A stretch of DNA of 64,000 nucleotides from Sulfolobales archaeon HS-7 (GTDB lineage: Archaea > Thermoproteota > Thermoprotei_A > Sulfolobales > Sulfolobaceae). Position 1 is the first letter of the stretch. The number at the start of each line of letters is the position of its first letter. Made by a program: the position numbers and the translations under genes. Below the pieces are notes generated by a model. That model saw only the letters and a program-made list of their open reading frames with translations, made no database searches and was not told where the DNA came from. Shown here piece after piece: positions 40,433-48,638 of this stretch. Where the stretch lies: positions 1,816,001 to 1,880,000 of the forward strand of contig AP024596.1 in the NCBI GenBank assembly GCA_019704295.1. Reading direction: 5' to 3'.

Positions 40433-40975
40433 TTGTTCATTCAAGTACCTGAGAGTAAATTAAATGTAGTAAACGAGTTGCTTGAACAACTTCAATACAT
40501 TAAAAAAGTTAAATTAACATTTGATGAGAAGAAGAAGATAATAACAGTTGTTCCTGAGGAAGGGTATACTTACGAGGCGTTAAAGGTCGAACAAGTAATT
40601 AAGGCGTTTTTTGCAGGATATCCTCTGACAAAGGCTTCTAGGTTATTATCAGACGAGTATAGGTTTGACGTGATAGATCTTAAAGAGTATTCCCACGACC
40701 CGAAGAAAATCAACAGGATAAAAAGTAGATTGATAGGAAAAAATGGGAAGTTTAAGAAGGATATAGAGGACTACACTTCAGTAAGCTTGCTCATTACCGA
40801 CAGGTACATATACATTTTAGGACCCTATGATCAAATGAGCATAGCGCGTAACGCACTTGAACGAATAATTGATGGTGTAGAACATCAGTTAGTGTATAAG
40901 TATATAGAGAATGCCGAAAGATCGATAATGGATTACAAGTTAGTTAAGAGTAAAAGAGATAATCAAGAGCAATGA
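40433..40975 (+). CDS. dim2: KH-domain ribosome maturation factor Dim2/Pno1-like
   Basis: The 180-residue protein has two KH-like domains. The second carries SRLIGKNGKFKKDIEDYTSVSLLI with the GxxG loop. Archaeal Dim2 binds the 3' end of 16S rRNA and is a partner of RIO kinases; here it follows rio1 by 19 bp in the same operon. Starts with TTG at 40433, giving FIQVPESKLNVVNELLEQL. Its last 32 bp overlap the 3' end of the convergent nuclease-like gene. Confidence 0.9.
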   Translation: MFIQVPESKLNVVNELLEQLQYIKKVKLTFDEKKKIITVVPEEGYTYEALKVEQVIKAFFAGYPLTKASRLLSDEYRFDVIDLKEYSHDPKKINRIKSRLIGKNGKFKKDIEDYTSVSLLITDRYIYILGPYDQMSIARNALERIIDGVEHQLVYKYIENAERSIMDYKLVKSKRDNQEQ

Positions 40976-41513
40976 GCTTCGCTTCGTTATCTTGTGTACT
41001 GTTAAAGAAAAACTTCAACGCTGAACTATACTTTTTAAGGTTATCTAAAACCTCCTTCTCTCTAAGGAGAATATTCAAGTTATCTACATTATTTGTTATA
41101 ACGTTATACATGAATTCTAAAAGTTCCCTTTTCGGCTTACTAAGCACTTCAACCGTAAAATACAGTTTAGGTTCGGGTCTCATAACTAGGGTTAAATGTC
41201 TTTTAGATAAGGGAACCAACATTGCTAATTTAAAGCCAGAGTATTCCTTAGTAGGCGAATGATTTGTAGCCTTAACTTCAATATAATATCTCTCCCCATC
41301 CTTGACTGCCTCTAAATCGTGTGTGGGGAGATCTACGTAAATTACCTCCTTATATCCCCATTCCTCTAGAAGATTCTTAGCCCTAAATTCCATCGCATAA
41401 CCTAAAATAATACCCTTAGCTCGCTCTATCGCGAAATCTATTTCCTCTTCTGAGAGGCCTAATTTTTTCAGAGATTCGATTCCTGATAGTTTGCAAGACA
41501 TGTTGTTCATCAT
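40944..41513 (-). CDS. PD-(D/E)XK nuclease-like protein
   Basis: The 189-residue protein contains GYAMEFRAKNLLEEWGYKEV, then HDLEAVKDGERYYIEVKATN. A helix with Glu followed by D-x~12-E-V-K is the core of the PD-(D/E)XK nuclease fold (Asp in HDLE, Glu and Lys in IEVKA). The C-terminal third is helical. No known named family fits, so substrate is unknown: DNA repair, RNA processing or defence are all possible. It begins inside the stop of aRF1 (TAATG) on the same strand, implying coupled translation with the release factor, which is curious. Alternative start: Met5. Confidence 0.65.
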   Translation of the reverse strand: MMNNMSCKLSGIESLKKLGLSEEEIDFAIERAKGIILGYAMEFRAKNLLEEWGYKEVIYVDLPTHDLEAVKDGERYYIEVKATNHSPTKEYSGFKLAMLVPLSKRHLTLVMRPEPKLYFTVEVLSKPKRELLEFMYNVITNNVDNLNILLREKEVLDNLKKYSSALKFFFNSTQDNEAKLIALDYLFYS

Positions 41514-42577
41514 TAATACTTGAATCTTAGTAGACCTATAGCACCTTGGAAGGTCTGCTGCACCCAGTCTGCTTCCGGAAGTTCGTCATTAACGTAAAAT
41601 ACAGTTGCTCCTTTCTTTTTCGCCTCATCCCCTAGCTTTTCCAACTCCTTATTACCCTCATATATAACAAGCTTCTCAATAGCTCCCATATCTAATGCTT
41701 TTTTGATCTCCTCAATACCATATACTACATTACTATCGCCCTTTGCTAGATGATACTTTATCTCCTCAAGAACTTTAGTCACCTCTATGTATTTCTGACC
41801 CTTAAGCATATCCCCCGCTTTAACTAATACTTCTCTAATTCCTCCTTCTCCCTGATATCCTACATCAATCAACGGCTGCATTACAATTTTCTTTAACCTA
41901 TAGTCCATATAGTCGCCCTCAAAGAAGTAGTTTTTAGCAAAGCCTGGACCAGCTAGGAGAATACCCTTTAATCTTCCCTCTTCCAAATATGGTAGTAAGT
42001 AACTGTTTACCCTCTCTCCCACGCTCTTGAAAAAGTCGTGTATCAATTCCTCGTGAATTCTGTCCATTCGCCTTTGACTTTGCCCTCCCATCTTATGTTT
42101 CCTTGGAAGAAAAGTGTCCATCTCTTCTAAGACCTCAACTCTCAGACCCTTTACGAGGCCGATCGTAGCCTCATCATTCTCTATGATGATAACCGCGAAA
42201 TAATCCGAGTCGTCGACCATGCTCTCCAAAAACTCTAAGTGATATTCCTTGTCCGTTCTGTAGAAGTATATGGTAACCTTTTCTGGAGGAATTACCATAA
42301 AGCATGAAAAAGTGTTTGTATCAAAATTTTCTCCGCAAAATAACGCTAGTCCCGTTTGCGGAACTTTACTTATCTGGACAAGCCTATCAATAGCTCCCGA
42401 TATTGCAGACTCAACTGCGTCTCTAGTCCTCTTTAGCTTGATGTTCTGAGATATTGACAATTCCTGCCTTAAGTTGTTTATTACATCGGCAACTGGTCTA
42501 CCTGGAGGGATATATAACGATAATAGAGTTGTGGCCGGTGAGTGCCATTTTTTCAGTTCCTTTATAAGAGATTTCAA
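41513..42577 (-). CDS. prf1: Peptide chain release factor aRF1
   Basis: aRF1 recognises all three stop codons and triggers hydrolysis. The 354-residue reading frame has [12 protein letters not shown], the NIK motif ([11 protein letters not shown]; Leu at the usual Ser of NIKS), YxCxxxF-like [18 protein letters not shown] with the catalytic GGQ, and a C-domain ending [13 protein letters not shown]. The frame begins at TTG 42577, but the in-frame sequence upstream ([10 protein letters not shown]) looks like genuine N-terminus. A better start is ATG 42612-42614 with a purine-rich leader; it is one base out of frame, and removing a T from the TTT at 42605-42607 would restore it. The 3' end overlaps the nuclease-like gene. 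Confidence 0.93.
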   Translation of the reverse strand: MKSLIKELKKWHSPATTLLSLYIPPGRPVADVINNLRQELSISQNIKLKRTRDAVESAISGAIDRLVQISKVPQTGLALFCGENFDTNTFSCFMVIPPEKVTIYFYRTDKEYHLEFLESMVDDSDYFAVIIIENDEATIGLVKGLRVEVLEEMDTFLPRKHKMGGQSQRRMDRIHEELIHDFFKSVGERVNSYLLPYLEEGRLKGILLAGPGFAKNYFFEGDYMDYRLKKIVMQPLIDVGYQGEGGIREVLVKAGDMLKGQKYIEVTKVLEEIKYHLAKGDSNVVYGIEEIKKALDMGAIEKLVIYEGNKELEKLGDEAKKKGATVFYVNDELPEADWVQQTFQGAIGLLRFKY

Positions 42578-42745
42578 TTGATCTTTATCTAACTTATACT
42601 TTTCAAAGACTCATCCCTGTTTCCCAAATATCTGTTATTCTGAGTAGAATAAAAAACTACTTAGTTAGCTTCACTATTTCAATCGGTATAAATGAGGTCT
42701 AGAAATACATTTTGAATATCGGAAACCTACATTCATTCGACTAAC

Positions 42746-43933
42746 TTATTTAAGACCTCTCACTTTCTCTATATATATCGCTGTGGCGCCTCCTGTTCCG
42801 TGACATAAACTTGCTATCCCTTTTTCAGCATTGTTCTTTGTTAAAACGTTAATTAGTGTTGTGACAATCCTCGCTCCCGATGCCCCTATAGGATGACCAA
42901 GAGCGATAGCTCCACCAAATAGATTCAGTCTTTCATAAGGGATCCCAAGTAATTTATGAACAAGTACGCTTGCTACGGCAAACGCTTCGTTATTTTCGAA
43001 ATAGTCGATATCATTAACAGTTTTTCCTATTTTACTCAGTAATTTCTTTATCGCGTAAACAGGCGCCTCAGGAAATCTCCATCCCTCAGTTCCAATCCAA
43101 CTTATTCCCTTTAGCTCTGCTATAGGTTCAACGCCAAATTTCGTGATCGCGGATTCTCCAGCAAGAACTAGTGCAGAAGCACCATCGGAAATCTGAGAGG
43201 AGTTTCCCGCAGTATGTAAGCCATTTTCTCCAAATGCTGGTCTAAGTTTAGATAACTTTTCAAGAGAGGTATCTTTTCTAATCCCTTCATCTTGATAGAC
43301 TTCGCCATTCGAAGTGGTTACAGGAACTACTTCAGATTTAAAGTTACCACTGGCAGTCGCCTTATATGCTCTCATATGGCTCTCAAACGCTACATTATCA
43401 AGTTCTTCCCTTTTTACGTCTCTTTCCTTAGCGATCATATCCGCCTCTTGCCCCATTAACTTATAGTTAGCCGGGTCTGTCAAACCATCATAAAGCATAG
43501 TATCCGTTAATTTAAACTCCTTATGAAGGGCGGATTTCACACCCCATCTGGCATCAGCCGAAATAGAGAAAGCCGCTCTACTCATAGACTCCATTCCTCC
43601 TACAACAACTACTTCTGCGTCTCCGCTTTTGATCATCTGTCCACCGTTTATTATGCTCATCATACCTGATGAGCATACCATATCTATACAATAGCCATCC
43701 ACGGTTACCGGAAGATTCGCCTTAAGTAACGCCTGTCTTGCCAGATCCTGACCATGGCCAGCCCTTAAGACGTTACCCATAATGACGAGGTCTACTGAGC
43801 TTGAAGGTATACCGCTCCTTTTTAATGCTTCCTGAATTACTATTCCCCCTAATTCCGGTGGGTTTATGTCCTTAAAGTAACCGCCAAATTTTCCAATGGC
43901 TGTTCGTACCGCGGAAAGAATATAGACTCTCAT
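42746..43933 (-). CDS. Acetyl-CoA C-acetyltransferase (thiolase)
   Basis: It condenses or cleaves acetoacetyl-CoA and related 3-ketoacyl-CoAs. The ATG at 43933 starts MRVYILSAVRTAIGKFGG, the family's usual N-terminus (395 residues); a longer frame to 44005 would run into the neighbouring gene. Motifs: nucleophilic Cys in DMVCSSGMMSI, NNEAFAVASV, GGAIALGHPIGASGARI with the catalytic His, and CHGTGGATAIYIE with the second Cys/His. Functions in isoprenoid or fatty-acid metabolism are both possible; it is not next to an HMG-CoA synthase-like gene here. It follows the methylthiotransferase gene on the same strand. Confidence 0.9.
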   Translation of the reverse strand: MRVYILSAVRTAIGKFGGYFKDINPPELGGIVIQEALKRSGIPSSSVDLVIMGNVLRAGHGQDLARQALLKANLPVTVDGYCIDMVCSSGMMSIINGGQMIKSGDAEVVVVGGMESMSRAAFSISADARWGVKSALHKEFKLTDTMLYDGLTDPANYKLMGQEADMIAKERDVKREELDNVAFESHMRAYKATASGNFKSEVVPVTTSNGEVYQDEGIRKDTSLEKLSKLRPAFGENGLHTAGNSSQISDGASALVLAGESAITKFGVEPIAELKGISWIGTEGWRFPEAPVYAIKKLLSKIGKTVNDIDYFENNEAFAVASVLVHKLLGIPYERLNLFGGAIALGHPIGASGARIVTTLINVLTKNNAEKGIASLCHGTGGATAIYIEKVRGLK

Positions 43934-43976
43934 ATGTTTATTTATCTTCTCAAGGTAAAGAAATTTCTCAAAAATC

Positions 43977-45239
43977 TTAGTTTGAGGGTAAACCCCTAAG
44001 ATCAAAGAACGAGTGGTCTGTTATCCTAACTTGTATTTTTTCACCCAATTTATTAAATTCATACACAACTACGGGTTTATAGGATATCGTCCTTCCGATC
44101 ACCGACTTATCTTTGCCTACTTCAGTAGTTATGACATCTACTACTTTTCCTACATAACTCCCAAAGATCTCGCCCGCTATCCTCTCATATAACTCATTAG
44201 CTCTCCGTGTTCTCTCTTTTTTCACTTTTTCAGGTATTTGAGGCATCCTCATACTCCTAGTGTTGTGCCTCGGTGAGTACATAGCTAAATGAATCTTATC
44301 GAACCTCAGTTTCTCCATAAGTAGAAGTGTGTTTTCAAAGCTCTCGTCATCCTCACCAGGATGCCCCACAATTATGTCTGTTGCTATAGTAGTTTCCCCA
44401 AGTTCTTTCCGAATCTTATTAACTAACGAAATATATTCATCTACAGTGTATTTTCTATTCATGAGTTGGAGAACCTTATCGTCTCCACTCTGCACAGGTA
44501 TATGAAGGAATTTAAATATTTTCTCACGTTTCATTACCTCCAATAATCTATCAATTATCCTAAATGCATATTCGGGATTCATCATACCAATCCTTATATA
44601 GAAATCACCATCAATATCCGTAACTTCCTCTAACACATCAACTAACGATACGCCCGATTTTAAGTCAAGCCCATATGTTGCAAGATCTTGACCCGTTAAC
44701 TCTATTTCCTTAGCCCCTTTTTTTACAGCATCCATAACCCATTCCTTAATTCTCCTAACGGGAAAACTCCTAAGATAATTACGTGAAAGTTTAGTTATAC
44801 AGAAGTTACAACTGGACGCACATCCATCTTGAATGGGGATTACAGCAATAGTTCCTGAATTAAAAATAGAGTATCTTGATGGATCGTCGGGCTCTAGAAT
44901 TACTTGTACTTCATTGCTTTCCAATAGTGAAGATATTCTACTTACTGATTGAGGACCTATTATTGATGCTTGAGGTGCTAATTTTGAAATAGTTCCAGGC
45001 TGAGAAGACGCCATACAACCAGCTACAATTAAACGCTTTCCAGTCTTGGAAAAGTACCTTATCCTTTGTTTCATTCTTTCCTCTGTCTCCAATCTCACAA
45101 CGCATGTATTCAGTATTACCGCATCTGCATCTTCCTCTCGTTCGACTATTGTATGACCCTGTTCGGTAAGTAATTTCATCATTATCAGGGAATCCCCTTT
45201 GTTCAGAGTACAGCCGTATGTTTCAATGTACGCCTTCAT
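43977..45239 (-). CDS. tRNA methylthiotransferase, MtaB/CDKAL1-like
   Basis: The radical-SAM enzyme adds a methylthio group to t6A37 of tRNA. The 420-residue protein has the UPF0004 domain with its [4Fe-4S] cysteines (ETYGCTLNKGDS, LNTCVVRLETEERM, IVAGCMASS), the radical-SAM triad DGCASSCNFCITKLSRN, and a C-terminal TRAM-type RNA-binding domain (about 360-420). This architecture marks the archaeal/eukaryotic e-MtaB branch. The target is likely tRNAs reading ANN, such as the two tRNA-Lys in this window. Start: first ATG. Confidence 0.9.
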   Translation of the reverse strand: MKAYIETYGCTLNKGDSLIMMKLLTEQGHTIVEREEDADAVILNTCVVRLETEERMKQRIRYFSKTGKRLIVAGCMASSQPGTISKLAPQASIIGPQSVSRISSLLESNEVQVILEPDDPSRYSIFNSGTIAVIPIQDGCASSCNFCITKLSRNYLRSFPVRRIKEWVMDAVKKGAKEIELTGQDLATYGLDLKSGVSLVDVLEEVTDIDGDFYIRIGMMNPEYAFRIIDRLLEVMKREKIFKFLHIPVQSGDDKVLQLMNRKYTVDEYISLVNKIRKELGETTIATDIIVGHPGEDDESFENTLLLMEKLRFDKIHLAMYSPRHNTRSMRMPQIPEKVKKERTRRANELYERIAGEIFGSYVGKVVDVITTEVGKDKSVIGRTISYKPVVVYEFNKLGEKIQVRITDHSFFDLRGLPSN

Positions 45240-45361
45240 GTTACTAACCTATCATGTATTAATGCAAAATTTGAGATTATATAATCACTTACCTCAGAAC
45301 TTATTTATCAATAGTGGTGGACCCGCTGCTGAACTGGTAGGAGTAGCATAGTTACAGCTCA

Positions 45362-45373
45362 AAGATCTTTGCT
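45362..45373. repeat. Perfect 12-bp palindrome in the spacer before aIF2-beta
   Basis: The sequence caaagatctttg is a perfect palindrome within the 278-bp spacer between the MtaB-like and aIF2-beta genes, which are transcribed away from each other. It lies too far (about 130-155 bp) from either start to be an obvious operator. No RNA gene was recognised around it. Confidence 0.3.
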
Positions 45374-45526
45374 CAGTTGTCTCAGTAACGTGCGCTCTAT
45401 AGATGCCTATCATTGAAACAGCATGTAAACTTACATTTAAGGGTGTGTTGGTTGCTCACAAATCCTCCTAACCTTCACTCAGATAAGTAAGTATAATAAC
45501 TACTACCAAAGAGATTTTTGGTAAAG

Positions 45527-45949
45527 ATGTCATCTGATGCAGAATATGAAAAACTTCTCCAAAGGGTATATGAGAAGCTCCCGTATAAGAGCAATAAAAA
45601 GGAGAGTCAAGAACTCCCAGCCCTCATAATTAACAATATAGGTTCTACTACAATAATAAGAAACTTTTCAGAATACGCCGACAGAATTAGGAGAGATCCT
45701 AAAGTTCTCATGAAGTACCTTCTTAAGGAGTTAGCTGCAGCAGGAACTCTGACTGATAACGGAGCATTGGAGATTCAGGGTAAATTCTCGAGTTATACTA
45801 TAAACAACTTAATAGAAAGATTCCTCAATTCTTACGTAAGGTGTAGAACTTGTAAAAGTCTTGACACAATCCTAACTATAGAGAAGAACGTTTGGACTAT
45901 AAAGTGCCTGGCTTGTGGTGCGATAACTACAGTAAGAAAGGCGTTTTAG
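45527..45949 (+). CDS. eif2b: Translation initiation factor aIF2 subunit beta
   Basis: A subunit of the aIF2 GTPase complex that carries initiator tRNA. From ATG 45527 the product starts MSSDAEYEKLLQRVYEKLP, matching the family; a TTG three codons earlier is less likely. The core has NIGSTTIIRNFSEYADRIRRD and LMKYLLKELAAAG (140 residues in total) with the C-terminal zinc ribbon CRTCKSLDT ... CLACGAITTV. A TATA-like tataata (45492-45498) lies about 30 nt upstream, giving an almost leaderless mRNA. It heads an operon with DUF424, nmd3, rnhB and the TGS protein. Confidence 0.95.
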   Translation: MSSDAEYEKLLQRVYEKLPYKSNKKESQELPALIINNIGSTTIIRNFSEYADRIRRDPKVLMKYLLKELAAAGTLTDNGALEIQGKFSSYTINNLIERFLNSYVRCRTCKSLDTILTIEKNVWTIKCLACGAITTVRKAF

Positions 45950-45959
45950 TTTGAATATT

Positions 45960-46253
45960 ATGGTTAAGATTATTCATGCTCCCTCTGGAGAGGTTATAGT
46001 AAACCTCTGTGAACCATCACTATTAGGAAAGGTTTTCAGGGAGAAGGATATAAATCTTCATGTAAATAAGGAGTTTTATGAGGGGGAAATAATGGAAGAA
46101 GATGAGGCGTTTTCTTACGTGGAGCAGGCAACAGTTGCGTCATTTGTCGGAAAAACAGTTGTAGAGCAGGCCGCTAGGCGAGGGTTCATTAATAGGGACA
46201 CCGTGCTTGTAGTAGAGGGGGTTCCATTCGCACAAATGCTCAACGGGTTTTAG
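45960..46253 (+). CDS. DUF424 family protein
   Basis: The product (97 residues from ATG 45960; a TTG at 45951 is possible) has VKIIHAPSGEVIVNLCEPSLLGKVFREKDINLHV and ends VLVVEGVPFAQML, matching archaeal DUF424. The family is small, soluble, alpha/beta, and regularly found between aIF2-beta and NMD3 genes as here, which suggests a role in translation or ribosome biogenesis. No catalytic residues are evident. Spacing to both neighbours is 10 bp or less. Confidence 0.85.
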   Translation: MVKIIHAPSGEVIVNLCEPSLLGKVFREKDINLHVNKEFYEGEIMEEDEAFSYVEQATVASFVGKTVVEQAARRGFINRDTVLVVEGVPFAQMLNGF

Positions 46254-46254
46254 C

Positions 46255-46950
46255 ATGAGGAAATTCTGCGTACTATGCGGGTCAGAAGACGAGGAGTTAA
46301 TTGATTCCCTTTGTGAGAGTTGTTATATTTCAACAAAACAGTTAGTAAAAGTAGAGAAAGAAGTATCGGTAAAGTACTGTCGTTCTTGCGGATCTATATG
46401 GGTAGGTGGCAGATGGGTTCAAAATTCTGAAGAACCACTTTACTATTCAATATATCTCTACGTTATGAAAACTACGGTATTAGATGAACATGTTTCGGAG
46501 TTCAAAGTTAACGTAGATAAAATATGGAAGGATCTTACAGGTGAATTACACGCTACTATTTCTGTTTCAGGTAAGATAAGAAGGGAATCGTTCACGAAAA
46601 CCCTTGATGTACAGGTAGAGGAAGATAGATCGTTATGCACCAGATGTCTTAAATCAAAGGGGAAGGATTTTGAAGCGGTAATACAATTAAGGACTTCTGG
46701 TAAAAGATTGGATAATGGAGTAAGGCAACTTTTTGAGGAAACTTTACTAGATCAAGCCAGCCAATCAATTGGCGACGTGAAAGAGGCCCATAACGGTTTT
46801 GATTACTACCTGACAGATAAGTCGAGTGCTAGGAAAACAGTGTCTAAATTTACTAAACTAATCAATGCTAAAATTATCGAATCATATGAGAATGAGAGAA
46901 GAGAAGACGGTAAAAGAAAAGCCAGATTAGTAATATCCGTGAGGATATGA
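46255..46950 (+). CDS. nmd3: NMD3-family large-subunit maturation protein
   Basis: In eukaryotes Nmd3 is the 60S export adaptor; archaeal forms probably guard immature 50S subunits. The 231-residue protein has zinc-binding CxxC pairs (CVLC, CESC, CRSC, CTRC), a middle beta-rich domain and C-terminal NMD3 blocks (ALDVQVEEDRS-like, RKARLVISVRI). It starts with ATG one base after the DUF424 stop and overlaps rnhB by four bases. Confidence 0.9.
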   Translation: MRKFCVLCGSEDEELIDSLCESCYISTKQLVKVEKEVSVKYCRSCGSIWVGGRWVQNSEEPLYYSIYLYVMKTTVLDEHVSEFKVNVDKIWKDLTGELHATISVSGKIRRESFTKTLDVQVEEDRSLCTRCLKSKGKDFEAVIQLRTSGKRLDNGVRQLFEETLLDQASQSIGDVKEAHNGFDYYLTDKSSARKTVSKFTKLINAKIIESYENERREDGKRKARLVISVRI

Positions 46951-47558
46951 ACCTTGGAATTGATGAGGCTGGAAGAGGTTGTATAATAGGACCAATGATA
47001 GTTGCAGGTGTTTTCATCGAACAAGAGAAACTTAGAACGTTAAAAAGTATCGGAGTAAAGGATAGTAAGAAACTTACTAAAAGAAGTAGGGAGTCTCTCT
47101 ACAGGTTGATTTTCGAAATTGTTAACGGCGTAACAATAGTCAAGGTAGAACCTGAACTTATCGATAAATACAACCTTAACCTTCTAACTAAGTACTCAAT
47201 GCTTAAAATAATAGAGACGTCCCCATATAGATTATCTAAAGTGGTAATCGATAAGGTCGGAAATATGCAGGATGTAGAAGAGACTGTAATCAGGACAGGT
47301 GCAATCCCGATAATAGAGAATAAGGCTGATGATAAGTATTTAGAAGTGGGTGCAGCGAGTATTGTTGCGAAGGTAATAAGGGACGACATTATAGCCTCAC
47401 TAAAAGAGAAATATGGAGATTTCGGAAGCGGATATCCATCTGATAAAAAAACAATAAATTGGTTACATGCAGTATTAACTAAGGGACCCCCTCCAATAGT
47501 GAGAAGGAGTTGGAAAACTTTACAAAAGTTATCGTCTAATTATTATATGACCAAGTGA
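46947..47558 (+). CDS. rnhB: Ribonuclease HII
   Basis: It cuts RNA in RNA-DNA hybrids and single ribonucleotides in DNA. The 203-residue protein has GIDEAGRGCIIGPMIVAG (Asp6, Glu7), VGVKDSKKLT-like IGVKDSKKLTKRSRE, the third Asp in VVIDKVGN, and YGDFGSGYPSDKKT with the fourth. The C-terminal GPPPIVRRSWKTLQKL is typical of archaeal enzymes. The ATG lies within the end of nmd3 (ATGA overlap). Confidence 0.96.
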   Translation: MNLGIDEAGRGCIIGPMIVAGVFIEQEKLRTLKSIGVKDSKKLTKRSRESLYRLIFEIVNGVTIVKVEPELIDKYNLNLLTKYSMLKIIETSPYRLSKVVIDKVGNMQDVEETVIRTGAIPIIENKADDKYLEVGAASIVAKVIRDDIIASLKEKYGDFGSGYPSDKKTINWLHAVLTKGPPPIVRRSWKTLQKLSSNYYMTK

Positions 47559-47562
47559 GATA

Positions 47563-48621
47563 ATGGTCACGAATCTCCCCGCCGAAGCTAAGGCGAAGTG
47601 GATTAAAGTTATGGATGCGAAAACACCGGAAGAGAAAATACAGGCCCTACAGGAATTTCTAAGTACCGTTCCTAAGCATAAGGGAACTGAGAACCTAGTT
47701 ATGTGGGCAAGGAGGCGAATGGCAGAGTTAAAAGAGGAAGTTGAAAAGGAAAAGAGGCGGGGAAAATCTGGTGCGGGGCCTAAGTTCTTCATAGAGAAGG
47801 ATGGCGCAGGTCAGGTATTACTTCTCGGAGACAGAGAATCAAGATGTAAATTAATGAATTTACTTACTGAAATTGACGAAGAACCTAAAGAAACGCCAAT
47901 ACCTGGAATAACGTATTATGAGGACGTTAGATTTCAGGTGATAAATCCGCCCGAACTCATAATTGAATCGAGAAGTATAGCCTCAAAGATCCTTGCGTTA
48001 ACGAGAAATGCAGATCTCATCGTACTAACAGGACGGAATATAGAAAGCGTTGTTAAGTTCCTCGAGGATAACGGAATATTCCTAGGAAGACCCAAGGGGA
48101 AGGTCGTTATTGAACGAGTGAGAGCTGGAAAAGGTATTAGAATTGTAAAAATGGGAAAACTTATAGGATTTTCAGAAAAGGAGATAGTAAATCTATTGCA
48201 TGAATACAATATAGTGTCGGGTACAGTAAAATTATCTGGCGAAGTCACCATAGATGACGTAGAAAAAGCCTTGTTTGGGGGCGTCACGTATAAGCCTGGA
48301 TTAATTGTAGGAGAGGAAAAAATTAACGACTTACCCGTTGCTCATATAAATAATGTAAATCAGATAAAACGGCTGATATTTGAACTTTTGGATATAATCA
48401 GAGTCTACACGAAGGAACCTGGTGAGGAGGTTAGTAAAGAACCCGTGATCTTGAGGAAAGGTGCTACAGTTCTAGATCTCGCTAGAACCATTCACTCGCA
48501 AATAGCGGAGAATTTCAAGTACGCGAAAGTACAAGGAAGATCGGTCAAATATCCTCAAAGAGTGGGCTTAAACCACGTCTTAGAGGATGGAGATATTGTT
48601 GAATTAAGAAGTAAGGTTTAA
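47563..48621 (+). CDS. DRG/Obg-like TGS protein lacking GTP-binding motifs
   Basis: The 352-residue protein has the overall layout of archaeal DRG GTPases: N-terminal helical HTH-like part (MVTNLPAEAKAKWIKVMDA), a G-like domain and a C-terminal TGS domain (KGATVLDLARTIHSQIAENF ... VGLNHVLEDGDIVELRS). But the P-loop position reads VLLLGDRESRCKLMNLLT with no GKS/T, the DxPG position reads INPPELI, and the NKxD position reads VVIERV. It should not bind GTP in the normal way. It lies four bases after rnhB in the translation operon. I infer a ribosome-associated, non-GTPase adaptor. Confidence 0.8.
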   Translation: MVTNLPAEAKAKWIKVMDAKTPEEKIQALQEFLSTVPKHKGTENLVMWARRRMAELKEEVEKEKRRGKSGAGPKFFIEKDGAGQVLLLGDRESRCKLMNLLTEIDEEPKETPIPGITYYEDVRFQVINPPELIIESRSIASKILALTRNADLIVLTGRNIESVVKFLEDNGIFLGRPKGKVVIERVRAGKGIRIVKMGKLIGFSEKEIVNLLHEYNIVSGTVKLSGEVTIDDVEKALFGGVTYKPGLIVGEEKINDLPVAHINNVNQIKRLIFELLDIIRVYTKEPGEEVSKEPVILRKGATVLDLARTIHSQIAENFKYAKVQGRSVKYPQRVGLNHVLEDGDIVELRSKV

Positions 48622-48638
48622 GCCCTTCTTCTAAATGC

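Noticed and set aside
45241..45517. A structured RNA such as RNase P RNA or SRP RNA in the spacer before aIF2-beta
   Set aside because: The sequence shows none of the conserved core motifs I know for these RNAs; only a short palindrome stands out.
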